Origin: Morinoia aosen | Lineage: Eukaryota > Arthropoda > Malacostraca > Amphipoda > Talitridae | Direction: 5' to 3' | DNA length: 64,000 bases | Assembly (NCBI GenBank): GCA_030386875.1 | Contig: CM059563.1 | Location: 36,990,139-37,054,138, forward strand | In this document: one piece after another, positions 52,206 through 62,224 of the stretch | Layout of the letters: each line of letters opens with the position of its first letter | Numbering within the stretch: the stretch's first letter is position 1 | The notes under the pieces: generated by a model | Database searches by the model: none | The model's input: the letters and a program-made list of their open reading frames with translations, nothing else | Told to the model about the DNA's origin: nothing | Made by a program: the position numbers and the translations under genes

Positions 52206-52806
52206 CACCCAAAGTTTCCCACAACATCACTCAAGTTCCACCAGTTCCCCACACCCAAAGTTTCCCACAACCTCATCCAAGTTCCACCGGTTCACCACAC
52301 CCAAAGTTACCCACAACCTCACCCAAGTTCGCCCAGTACCCCACACCCAAAGTTTCCCACAACCTTACCCAAGTTCCACCGGTTCCCCACACCTAAATTT
52401 TCCCACAACCTCACCCAAGTTCCACCAGTTCCCCACACCCAATATTTCCCACAACCTCACCCAAGTTCCACCGGTTCCCCACACCCAAAGTTTCCCACAA
52501 CCTCACCCAAGTTCCACCGGTTCCCCACACCCAAAGTTTCTCACAACCTCACCCAAGTCCCACCAGTTCCCCACATCCAAAGTTTCCCACAACCTCACCC
52601 AAGTCCCACCAGTTCCCCACACTCAAAGTTTTCCACAACCTCACCCAAGTTTCACCAGATCCCCACACCCAAAGTTTCCCACAACCTCACCCAAGTTCCA
52701 CCGGTTCCCCACACCCAAAGTTTCCCACAACCTCACCCAAGTCTCACCAGTTTCCCTCACCCAAAATTTCCCACAACCTCACCCAAGTCTCACCAGCTCC
52801 CCACAC
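52197..52806. repeat. 46 bp minisatellite in intron 7, about 13 copies
   Basis: The landmark acccaaag recurs at 52207, 52253, 52299, 52345 and so on, a strict 46-base step. Units contain ttcccacaacctcacccaag and ttccaccggttccccac. The pyrimidine-rich plus strand means the channel pre-mRNA would be purine-rich here. The array ends within a dozen bases of the exon 7 donor. A 216-codon plus-strand ORF across it is a period artefact (3 x 46 bases). Confidence 0.9.
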
Positions 52807-52817
52807 ACAGCACTCAC

Positions 52818-52948
52818 CGACCTCCCAGCTGGAGCAGTTAGCGTCTGACGCGGCTATAGAACGGACTTCCTGGACAAAGTCCTCGATGCTGCTGCTGTAG
52901 GAGACGTCAGTACCGTAACAGGTCGCCACCTGCTGCCGTGTGGTGCCA
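52818..52948 (-). CDS. TRPA-like channel exon 7: S1-S2 extracellular loop
   Basis: The acceptor tacaggtggctttcag and donor gtcg followed by gtgagt bound 131 bases. One base completes the codon split with exon 6, then GTTRQQVATCYGTDVSYSSS, IEDFVQEVRSIAASDANCSS and WEV. Two Cys and several Ser fit an extracellular loop. It leaves in phase 1, matching exon 8. The frame is open further upstream, past another AG, so a longer exon is possible, but only this acceptor keeps phase with exon 6. Confidence 0.7.
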
Positions 52949-53393
52949 CTGAAAGCCACCTGTAGGTGGTGCGTGTTAATGTAACGCAGAAACAAATACT
53001 TTTGGTATCCCCGCAATGCTTGGTGCAACTACGCACTCACGAGCGTAATTGTGAATTTTAAATGGCTATTACAGTGTAATCCAATCAAGACACACAATTC
53101 TAAGCTGGGGCATATGGCTCATGATACTCGTATTAACGATGCACCTTATTTCATTCGAACAAAATACTCAGCAGTTACAATAAATGTTGGTCTGCAGGAT
53201 AGCTCATATATAGTTATGCAGTTATTCTACCATCATGGAGCATATCGGTAATGCAATGAAACAGATAACCGAATAATTTGCTGTTTTGATGAGTTGTGAG
53301 ATCCATTCATGAGAAAATTCAAACATGTCTGCCCAAGCTACTGGTGCATTGTCCTAGTAAACGTGGTTCCCAACGCTGAGCACAAGATTGCAG
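52949..53393. other. Intron 6 of the TRPA-like gene, non-repetitive part
   Basis: Nothing distinctive apart from a minus-strand frame (about 52949-53028) that continues exon 7 upstream and could belong to a longer version of that exon. Confidence 0.5.
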
Positions 53394-53760
53394 AAGATAT
53401 TTTGTACCAGAAGAGGGTTTGCAGGAATACATCCAAAGATATTCTGTACCAGAAGAGGGTTTGCATGAGAACATCCAAAGATATTCTGTACCAGAAGAGA
53501 GTTTGCATGAAGACATGCAAAGATATTCTGTACCTGAAGAGGGTTTGCATGAGGCATCCGAAGATATTCTGTACCAGAAGAGGGTTTGCATGAGGCATCC
53601 AAAGATATTCTGTACCAGAAGAGGGTTTGCATGAGAACATCCAAAGATATTCTGTACCAGAAGAGGGTTTGCATGAGGTCATCCAAAGATATTCTGTACC
53701 AGAGGAGGGTTTGCATGAGGACAGAGAAAGATATTTCCTACCAGAAGAGGGCTTGCATGA
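53394..53760. repeat. ~42 bp minisatellite made from the exon 6 3' end and its splice donor
   Basis: Nine gatattctgtacc landmarks (53396, 53439, 53481, 53523, 53564, 53604, 53647, 53689, 53731) recur at 40-43 bases. On the minus strand each copy reads catgcaaaccctcttctg followed by gtacagaatatc. This is a close copy of the real exon end (catgcaagccctcttctg then gtaggaaatatc), so each copy contains a donor-like GT after coding-like sequence. Long minus-strand frames through the array arise because 42 is divisible by three. Confidence 0.9.
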
Positions 53761-53849
53761 GGACAGCCGTCGCCGCCGTAAAGATGTCCAGAATTAAGTA
53801 CGTGTAGAGTACCCAGTTCACGTAGTGCAGCTTCCTCAGCAACCATGTT
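53742..53849 (-). CDS. TRPA-like channel exon 6: S1
   Basis: The acceptor is aaatttgtaacag and the donor is cttctg followed by gtagga. The frame reads TWLLRKLHYVNWVLYTYLIL, then DIFTAATAVLMQALF: a basic/aromatic pre-S1 helix and the first membrane segment, as in TRPA channels (the KW.LY..Y pattern before S1). 108 bases, entering and leaving in phase 2, which agrees with exon 7. Without splicing, a TAG follows at once. The end of this exon is the template of the neighbouring minisatellite. Confidence 0.8.
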
Positions 53850-54109
53850 CTGTTACAAATTTGTGCAGTGTTATGTAGTGTAACCTTGATTTCCTAATCT
53901 TTCCAAGAACAGAGTGAGGTTAAAGTGTTTCAATAAAATTAAAATGACACTACTACTTTTGGAATCATCCAACATCCAGATGTCCAGTTGAATAAAAGTA
54001 ATCTGACTGTAGAATTCTGACCATAGCTCTTTCATCTCATCAGATTTCATCCTATTAATTAAATATAACTGATGTCTCAATGTAGTTCAACAGGTTTTGA
54101 TCTTCAGAC

Positions 54110-54405
54110 AAAGTGTATACCGTCTCACTGAGTAAGTTTGTGCCGCAGAATTTGACCATGCTGTCCTTCAGCGGCCTTCTGGAGAGGGTGGTCCCCGTAC
54201 CACGATTTTCCCTCGTATTATTTAGCTTCGGCACGAACTGAAAATTCAGGAGGGCTTGCGTGTTGGGCTGAGTTGCACGCACGTTGTTGACTCAAGGAAG
54301 AATTGGCTGGAGTATTATCGGGTTTGGTGTTGCTCTGAGAGCTGTGTTGGCCCCCTTCAGTGGCAGCCCCTTTTGGCTCGACGAATGGTGACAAAACTTT
54401 CTTTC
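54110..54405 (-). CDS. TRPA-like channel exon 5: linker between ankyrin domain and S1
   Basis: The acceptor aaattttatccag joins exon 4 in phase (Gly codon) and gives KKVLSPFVEPKGAATEGGQ and a Ser/Asn/Gln-rich stretch. A one-base shift near 54265-54275 (a C triplet) leads into NTQALLNFQFVPKLNNTREN and then RPLKDSMVKFCGTNLLSETV, resembling the pre-S1 MV..R..LL segment of TRPA proteins. The downstream end is uncertain: the phase-compatible donor is the weak gtctga (54104-54109), while stronger-looking GT sites nearby give the wrong phase. Confidence 0.6.
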
Positions 54406-55982
54406 CTGGATAAAATTTAAAGCATTTTACTTGCATGTGTATGTTCTGAACTAAACCGAAGCATCACCAGATTTCCAGAGTCACTGTTCGATCAACTCTT
54501 GTTAAAACGACTTTGCGTCATCTCGTATAAGAAATACTGTACAACCTCAGCTGTTGGTCAGCGATAGGGCAAAGTTAAGTGCTTATAAAAATTGTGTAAT
54601 AATCGATTCATCTTTAAAAAGAACTGTTGAGGCCCCGGTTGAAAAATTAGAGAGGAATGATTACAGTTATTGCGATCCAAATATTACTCTGATTGCTGAT
54701 GAAATCAATATGGATAAGCCCAATTACTCGTAATTCTTTAATCCTCATTTTCTTACACTTCTTACAAGTTCCATGTAATTAAAATGAAATCTACAGTTCT
54801 TTGTGCCTACATTCATTAATTTTCTACTCTCATAAATAGCCAGGAACAATTTCGAATGTTTGCATTGCGAATCTTACCAATCCTACTCCCTTCAATTTGC
54901 CAATCTCAGCGGTTCGATGTTAGATGCAGGAAATTTACACGGATGTAAAATGCCATTACACTTTTATATGAAATTGATTTTATACAAGCACAAGTGAAAA
55001 TAATTGAAAATTGTTCCCTCAGATCGGGTAATCAAGTGTGCTTTTGGAAATTGAACACTCGGCTCATTCGCCCTCATCCTTGCTATCGGGCAAATCTTAA
55101 GTAATTTTTGTCCTTTTAATTTCATGTACCGTTATAATTTCCAAAGCTTAATACGGTGATTGTTGTCTTTTTGAATAATTTGTATTCAATTTCCTCGAAC
55201 AATTGAGAGTAATCATTTTCAACTTGATTGATGCAGTCCTGCGAGAAAATTATTATTTAAATAGCCCTTTGGGAGGAAGGGTCTCCATCGCCTTACGTAC
55301 TTCGGACAAGCCAGGCTTTGACGGACCTTGGATTACACGAGTGACCTTATCATAAGTTTCCCTGCAGCGGCACCCATAAGACTGCTCTTTCGTGTTATGT
55401 GCTTCACTTGTGAGTTTGGTTGTTTTAGCATATAGTTCCCTATACCAACGACTGCTTCTGTCTAGTCGATGTCGCTGCCCACAGTCATTTCACGTAGCTC
55501 AATGTAAAGTTCAAGAGATAAACTTGAACAGGCGAAGCTGAAATTCTGCCTCACCTTAAGCAACGTGGAATATCCCGAGTTTTGTGGTCATTCAGAATTG
55601 AACTCTGAAGCGAACGTCTTTCGTGAATTAAATATGATTTTCCTTTAATGCTTGACACGTGCGATGACGTTAACTTGTTTTCAGTCATCCATGTTTAATT
55701 TTCTCAAGATTTTACGGTTTTTATGCTTACTATTCCCAGCGTATGCTAAATTTTATTCTGATTTCTATTTTGCGCCAGAACTTGAAAACGGACGAATAAA
55801 AAATCGTTCACAGCAATGCATGTCATTATCTCTATGCTCTTGTAGCAGTGATTTTAAGATTCATCTCATCGACAAACATGTAATGTATACAACCATTTTC
55901 ACGAGAACGCCAATTAACTGTTACGTACTTTGCTGGAATTACCACAGAAAACCGTACTTCATAAATATTTGAAACACAGTAC
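54406..55982. other. Intron 4 of the TRPA-like gene
   Basis: gtactg to atccag on the minus strand. No convincing exon or mobile element seen; a 106-codon plus-strand ORF near 55652 has no recognisable domain. Confidence 0.6.
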
Positions 55983-56297
55983 CTTCAAAACAGTAGTAGA
56001 TGAACTCGAACGGAGCGTAGTTGTGGACTTCCTGAGTACCGTCGAAGTGGACGTGTTTGTCCATAGCCCTGCTCGCCAGGTCCGGTTTGGCGTCAATCAG
56101 CAACGCAAATGAATCGCAAGGCTGCGATTCTTGTTCTGGGTTCCCTGCATCTTCCTCCACCTCCTTTTTCAAGCGGATTTCGAATATAATAGCAGAAACG
56201 CCCGTCCAGAACCACGCAGCACCAGGAACTTTCGATCACGGCTTCTAAGATCGCTTCGTGGAATTCTTTCTCCTTTTGGTTGTGTTCCTTGTTCTCC
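55983..56297 (-). CDS. TRPA-like channel exon 4: end of ankyrin region / pre-S1 linker
   Basis: The acceptor cacgttttccaaag fits exon 3 in phase. The frame reads ENKEHNQKEKEFHEAILEAV and IESSWCCVVLDG, changes frame at the A5 run (plus-strand T 56165-56169), and continues EVEEDAGNPEQESQPCDSFA, LLIDAKPDLASRAMDKHVHF and YAPFEFIYYCFE before the donor gaag followed by gtactg. The pattern of a short helix, then LI...PD.A...MD, then FEFIYY is that seen after the ankyrin repeats of insect TRPA proteins. It is one base too long for its neighbours unless that run is shortened by one. Confidence 0.7.
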
Positions 56298-57578
56298 CTT
56301 TGGAAAACGTGGCATCAGTGAGGAAGTTTATGTATGGCTGGAGTGGAGTGGTTCTTTTCTCTTACTTTTTGCATTCACACTTATCGAGGTCGCTACAGCG
56401 ATAGCATATTTTACGACTCATGTGAATCTCTGAACTCACGGTAGAAGTGTTGATAAGATATGACTTTGTGATGTGTTGTTGTGAGACTGACTTAATTATA
56501 AATAATGTGATGCCAGGAAGGCTTGGAAACGACAAATTTGCTAATGATGACAATTTTAAAATATGATGAGAATTTTCGTTTTCAGGTGAAATAATTATAA
56601 ATGAGATCAACGTGAGTATTACGATATACTGTGTACATGATACAACGCATTTAGAATTTGTTACGAAGTTATCGGCCCCTCAGGAGGATATAACTATTGT
56701 ATCTATGGGAATTAGCACTCCCAGGGAGAAATGTGTTAGGGCCCGAGCTGAGAGTCAGGTAGGCCTTCTTTTTGTTGAAATAAAATGTTTTGCTATGTTA
56801 AGGGCCATCTTTTTCGGTTCACTGCTGTCCTATTTTTAAGCACCGACTACTTCTTTTTCATCTTTTATCTGTTTCAAGAACTTCTCTCTCAACTTACTTT
56901 TTTTTTGCGCCTTCTGCATTGATTCTGCATTCCCTAATATCCATACTAAATGGTACCTTCCTCCTTCCTCTCTTCGATACGTTTTTTTTATTGTAGCGGT
57001 TAGGGAAGCTTAAACTAACTTATAATCTACATTCTATAATCTTTACACGATTCGAACCTAGTGGATGCAACACAGCCACAATTCTTACGATTGATTTCTT
57101 ATAAGTTATGGAATTTTTGCTCAAAAAATATTATAAAAATATGTTCAGGCCTTGAAAATTCGCTGAAAGAGTGAGAAGTTACGGGTCTAGTGCATAAAAA
57201 GAGCTTAAATGGCCAAAGCTCGTAGAAATTCTAAAGTAATCTTTCATGCCCCGACAGAAATTCGATTAACTTTGCGAACAATACTTCAAACTGATCGGTA
57301 ATTTAAAAATGGTGATATGAATTGCTTAGTGAGAAACAAGAGAACTCAGAAATTCCTCCTCTTGTGCGCTTCACGTGCATCTGCCACTTTTGCGTGGGAG
57401 GAAGTAAACGCTTTGGTTTAACTTTACAGTCGTTGTTAAGTATAGATGAATGGTAGGAAATTTTTTATCATGTGTCACCATGTTCCATTAGATGAAAATT
57501 CTATGCGTTCACAAATGCTTATCAGAATAACTCTGAAGAATGGTAAAAAAACGATGCTGTTATTTTTGAAGTGCTCAC
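56298..57578. other. Intron 3 of the TRPA-like gene
   Basis: gtgagc to ccaaag on the minus strand. No other feature seen. Confidence 0.6.
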
Positions 57579-57749
57579 CTGGTTGCCAAGATGCTCTTGA
57601 GACTTGTTTTGAAATATCGATGAAGCCGCACAGAGAACTCTTTATCTTGCTCCCCAGGCTCCATCTTGGACAAAAGCACACGGAAGACTTGCGAGGGCTT
57701 CTTTTCATGTGCCAGGTCTCTGGGGGTACTGGCTTTTTTTGTCTCCGCA
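57579..57749 (-). CDS. TRPA-like channel exon 3: last ankyrin repeat
   Basis: The acceptor cagttctgaag and donor aaccag followed by gtgagc bound 171 bases. With the A7 run (plus-strand T 57734-57740) read as six, the frame gives CGDKKASTPRDLAHEKKPSQ and VFRVLLSKMEP, an ankyrin-type repeat (TP.DLA....... V.R.LL), then EQDKEFSVRLHRYFKTSL. It starts in phase 0, matching the ankyrin exon in its repeat-consistent frame. An alternative acceptor (acccccag before 57719) also leaves the later part in frame, so the exact start is not settled. Confidence 0.65.
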
Positions 57750-58302
57750 CTTCAGAACTGCTTCAGTTTTCCCTACAGCCTGTTGTAATTTCAGAGTGGA
57801 TGTAAATTGTGAGCAGTATTTGTTGGCCCGCAAATAAATTAAATAAAATATTTCAGACTGTTCTAAGGGCATGTGTAGCGTTATCAGATGGGGCGCTTGC
57901 TTGCTGTAAATTTTGCGATGGGAGCAACGCAACTTGGCTCGATCGCTCTTTTTGTTAGGCAATGATACAGTGGACTTGTCTCCATCAAATGCTACTCATC
58001 TGTAACCCTATTGTCTGGCATAAAATTGACTGAGTAAGTTAACTTTGAATTAGTCCAGCAACATATTTAATTTTGGAGCCCGCCGGCTTTTATAGTAGTT
58101 TTCGTTCTCCAACACAACACATGACGTCGACAGTTTTACACAAAACATAGATCGGCATCTATCATGGAAATCCATTGATTATAAATTTATTGGCCTGGAA
58201 TTAAACGTTCAGCTGAGTAAGCCATAGAAATAACGCTGAGTTTTCAGAGATCAAAGCAGATCACAAAAAGTTACGAATTTATTTCTCTCAGAAACAACTT
58301 AC
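57750..58302. other. Intron 2 of the TRPA-like gene
   Basis: gtaagt to ctgaag on the minus strand. No other feature seen. Confidence 0.6.
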
Positions 58303-60261
58303 GGAAGCTTTGTCCAAGAGCAGACGACAACACTCCACATGTCCATTACTGACTGCCAGATGCAATGGGAAGGGTGCCATAAAAAAAAAATTTCCATTTC
58401 ATTCGGACCGATGACTTGGAGGAGCATCTTCAAACAGAGCACGTGGCCATTCTCAGCCGTGAAGTGCTGGGCAGTCTTGCCACATTTTGCCTTCAAAGTC
58501 AAGTTCGGTTCTTTGTGCAGCAGCTCCTTAACAAGGCCAGCGTTGCCATACCGGCATGCCAGATAGAGAGGAGTGTTACCTTTCTTGTTGCAGGAGTTTA
58601 CGAGCTCATGTGATCCAAACGACAGTTGTTTAATGAAGTCATTGACGTCTTCAGAGCCGAAATTAAAGCATTTGCTGGAGTGACGTGCTAGCAAGTGCAG
58701 AACAGAATCCCCGTCTTCATTTTTTTCTAATTTCTTCTGTCCCATAAAAGCACACAAACACTTTGCAGTGACATAACTTTTCCACATAATTGCAACATGG
58801 AGAAGGCTATTACCTTTTTTATCGAAGTAATTCATTAAACTTGAGTGAAACTCAGGATGTTCAGCCATTTTTTGAACACACTTCAGTGACTTTGCTGCCC
58901 TCAGATCTACCAGTTCCTCGATAGTGTCATTGGTCAAAGGCTTATCTTTTACGACGGTGAGAAGATACTCAAAACATTCGTGTTTTTTTCCTTTTATCGC
59001 TGCCGCAAGACACGAGGAGAGGAAAGACTTGTCATGGAAAGGAAGTTTGTCTTTTTTGACTTGTTCAGAGCAGTCTGCCTCTAGGACACTGTCCACTATG
59101 CATTTCATCACATCCACACGACCTCTCATGGCTGCCAATTGCAGGGCTGTGGTACCGTCCCTTAAAGCGAAACTGACGTCAGTTTGCAACAGCGCCCTGC
59201 ATGTGGTGGTAAAACCTTCTTTAGCAGCGAGCATGAGGGCAGTGAAGTCTCCATCTGTGCGCATGTCCAGGTACTGTTCCAGGTCAGTACTGGTACTGGG
59301 CTGTTCCAGGTCAGTACTGGTCCTGGACTGTTCCAGGTCAGAACTCGTCCTGGGCTGTTCACGGTCAGTACTGGTCCTGGGCTGTTCCAGATCAGTACTG
59401 GTCTTGGACTGTTCCAGGTCAAAACCGGTCCTGGGCTGTTCTAGGTCTGTACTAGTCCTGGGCTGTTCCAGATCAGTACTGATCTTGGACTGTTCCAGGT
59501 CAAAACCGGTCCTGGGCTGTTCTAGGTCAGTACTAGACCTGGGCTGTTCCAGATCAGTACTGGTCTTGGACTGTTCCAGGTCTAAACCGGTCCTGGGCTG
59601 TTCTAGGTCAATACTAGACCTGGGCTGTCCTAGGTCAGTACCGGTCGATTGTTGTTCCAGGTGAGCAGTATCTGTGGGAGCAGTGGCGACAGCATGCAAG
59701 AGATGCTGCAAGCACTTCACGGACCCTTTCTTCGCCGCAAAAAGAAGAGGAGTAAACTTCTTATCAGTTTTGGCCTTCACATCGTCTCCAAGGTCTATGA
59801 AAATCTTCAAGATTTCGGGATTACTACCCATGGCTGCCAGGTGTACTGCCGAGAGTGATTCTTTGTTTCTTTTATTAATCACTTTGGCAGAGATAAATTT
59901 CTTGGCCTTCTTATAGATTGTGATTCTGTCATACTTCGTCATGTAATGCAAAGGAGTATTGCCATCAAAATCAATTTGATCGAGAGTCGCAATGTTTTTT
60001 CGAATAAATGACGAAGAACACCGGTCGTGTTTTACAGCCAAGTGAAGAGCAGTTCTGCTTTCGTTGTCGCGTTCAAAAAGAGTTTCGTCATCCACTATTG
60101 TTAGTAGGACATCGACAAGTTGAGGAATTTTTTTCCTCTCTGAGGACACTAATTTGTGGAGCAGATTTTTCGTCCTTATTTCTTCATTGGGATTTGGATG
60201 TATCGCCAGTTTTGCATCGAGTTCAACGAAGTCCGCGCGTTGAATTGCAGCTTCGAGTTTA
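58303..60261 (-). CDS. TRPA-like channel exon 2: ankyrin-repeat domain
   Basis: One frame of over 600 codons carries about eleven ankyrin repeats, recognisable from SRTALHLAVKH, GNTPLHYMTKY, LSAVHLAAMG, FTPLLFAAKKG, FTALMLAAKEG, TTALQLAAMRG, GNSLLHVAI, GNTPLYLACRYGN and GKTAQHFTAENGH. A further repeat (PLHLAVSNGHVECCRLLLDK) lies just before the donor (gcttcc then gtaagt) but one frame over, behind an A10 run at 58381-58390. Between repeats four and five sits a 9-residue tandem insert. There is no ATG at the 5' end of the frame: the upstream stop is near 60333, so this is not the first exon. The acceptor ending before 60261 matches exon 1 in phase; ctcaccacttcag before 60299 looks better but mismatches by one base. 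Ankyrin repeats form the cytosolic sensor/tether of TRPA channels. Confidence 0.85.
59265..59652 (-). repeat. 27 bp coding minisatellite within the ankyrin exon
   Basis: About 14 copies of a nine-residue unit of the type TDLEQPRTS alternate with FDLEQSKTS, partly in an 81-base higher-order pattern. All copies keep 27 bases, so the frame is never lost. The unit is acidic/polar and would form a flexible spacer between ankyrin repeats four and five. The opposite strand is also open throughout, as expected from the period. Confidence 0.9.
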
Positions 60262-61117
60262 CTCACTTCTACTTCTGCCTCCCCGCACACGAGCGTACAC
60301 TGAAGTGGTGAGAGTGCTGGTGTGTGAGTTTTAACGAAGCTGAGTGACAGAAATAACTATGAGCGCCTTCTTAACAGTTACTCCCCTCAAGCGTGCTTCT
60401 AATGAATACGCTGAATTCTTGGAAAGACTATCATGTGAACTTCCTAATTTTAAAGAAAAAAGGACAGAAAAATATTTTATTTCCAATAAAGTACAAACAT
60501 GAAATGTCGATACATTTGTTTTTAAAACACCTTAGCATTAACATCCTTAACTGGTTATATCACATTGGTATCGTAATACCCGTGTAGAATGTTGAAAAAA
60601 AATGATTTACAGAAAAGGACAACAAAAATAAGTTCCATTCCTTGCCTAATCTGATTTTTACAGTGCATTTAAATATAAGTAACTAAAATAACACAATCCT
60701 AGCCACGCTCATTAGACAAACACTTTCATTAGCGCGCGCATGTATTGAAATAAAAGCGAAATACGCATTCAAATACCTTATCATAGAGACCCTTAATTGC
60801 TGTTCATACATGGTTATCGTAACACCCATGTTAAGTGTTGAAACGAATGATTTTAGATAAAGAAACCGGTCATGTTAAATAGAGTTAGAGAAGTGTAATA
60901 AACAAGACCTCGATAACTGGAAACAACTGGAAACTTTAGCACAAGCTATCAAAAGCGTTATAAACGTTTAAAAAAGTTTTGGAAACTAGAAGATTACGGC
61001 GAACATGAAAGCAAGAAGTTATTTTTTATGTTCAGACAAAGCGTGCGGTACATGAAAAGTCCATTTAACTAATTAATGCCAAACGAGTGCGATGCAAAGC
61101 AGCGCAATGCTACTCAC
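60262..61117. other. Intron 1 of the TRPA-like gene
   Basis: Two diverged copies of one segment face the same way near 60470-60600 and 60740-60860 (shared atacc/cattg..atcgtaa.acccatgt and gtgttgaaa blocks). No coding sequence recognised. Confidence 0.45.
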
Positions 61118-61188
61118 CCGTCCCCGCAGCATGGGGCAGAACTTGGGGAATCTTTTTCTTCCGTGGGGATGCTGACGTAGCCCTCCAT
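61118..61188 (-). CDS. TRPA-like channel exon 1: start codon exon (likely)
   Basis: On the minus strand ATG at 61186-61188 sits in a good context (ggcgATGG) and opens MEGYVSIPTEEKDSPSSAPC followed by CGDG and a strong donor (gtgagt at 61112-61117). The exon ends in phase 2, which fits an ankyrin-exon start at 60261 and yields GDG followed by KLEAAIQRADF. The short cytosolic N-terminus is plausible. A separate first exon is required because the ankyrin exon has no ATG at its beginning. The link is by phase and position only; transcript data would settle it. Confidence 0.55.
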
Positions 61189-62016
61189 CGCCAGGAGTGT
61201 CGCTCTCAAGAGGAAGTTAGACGAACACATGTGTTCTTTAAATCTTAAATATCAGACCAGGAGAGGAATTATCATAAAAGAATAATTACTGCAGTTGTAA
61301 TTGCCATGAATGTAAGTCGCGTCAAAACCGATTATTAACTTATTTTGCAGCGATCAGTTCATTTTCGCTGAATTAAGTTGTCTACTTTGGGCTTTTTACT
61401 CTGGATGTGATGTTCAAAACCTGGGGGATCAACATTTTTATATAAATTTTTTTTTATAATATAGTGGTCATATAAGGTTCGTTTAATATTGATGGTAGCC
61501 ATTTAATTATTGAACTGTGTATAATAATGTCATATATTTTGCCAAATTTTTTTACTTAATTATATGTCACATAATTGCTGCCGAATTCATTGACTTGAAA
61601 TCGATTATTCTCGAATGTGATGCAATTTTACGGCTAAAGTAAAATGGATCGCCACGTTTCACTGTATCAGGAATACTGAGTTAATCTTACGTCTGAAAAT
61701 ACTCTCTCTGTAATTTCATTGCACTCGTACTATTTCCTAAATACTGGCTAGTTAAGTAGGTATTCCAAGTTATGTAAGTACTATCTAAACACTGCGACGT
61801 TAAGTAGTCTGTAGTAACCATTTTCTTGCTGGAAAATACATAATATTAGAAAATTAATCTGACCCAATTTTCCTTCGGTGAATTGGTCGGGACCTTTTTT
61901 TATAATTTAAATGCAATGTCACTTTTCAATATCAGAACAATAACCACCAACAATTTACTCTTTCATTCGAGAGTAGCGACTGTTAGAAGGGCGTGCAACC
62001 TACCCTCAATCCGCCC
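61189..62016. other. Upstream flank of the TRPA-like gene
   Basis: Holds the 5' untranslated region and presumably the promoter for the minus-strand gene. No clear TATA or initiator could be assigned. Mostly AT-rich and unremarkable. Confidence 0.4.
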
Positions 62017-62224
62017 CAGTAGCACAGCCGAGGGGGGGGGGGGGGCACGGGGCCATGCCCCCAACCCTCCCCCCCCCCCGAAATGTTGAGCTGGGAGGCC
62101 AATTTCAGTCATCGTTTTCAGTAAAATAATAAGAAGATTGCTGATAATTGATGCCCAACCCTCCCCCCCACATTATTTGTCGGAGATCCTGACCCTCCGA
62201 AACTTTCGACTGGCTGTGCCACTG
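62017..62224. mobile_element. Short MITE-like element with hAT-type ends and G/C homopolymers
   Basis: The left end cagtagcacagcc and the right end (reverse complement cagtggcacagcc) form inverted termini of the CAGTGGC type common in insect hAT MITEs. Flanks atccgccc and ctccacct agree at five of eight positions, a decayed target duplication. Inside are a run of 14 G (62032-62045) and, after a short loop with gcacggggccatgccccc, a run of 11 C (62069-62079). There is no coding capacity. Confidence 0.5.

Noticed and set aside
52191..52841. 216-codon plus-strand ORF, proline-rich repeat protein
   Set aside because: It is the 46 bp minisatellite read through with a 3 x 46 base period; it opposes and overlaps the channel exon 7 boundary.
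53354..53716. Minus-strand MQTLFWYRISLD repeat protein
   Set aside because: Read-through of the ~42 bp minisatellite; no independent start or domain. Kept only as a possible splicing by-product.
58924..59664. 246-codon plus-strand ORF with CSRSVLVLG repeats
   Set aside because: Antisense shadow of the 27 bp coding repeat and ankyrin exon; a multiple-of-three repeat opens both strands.
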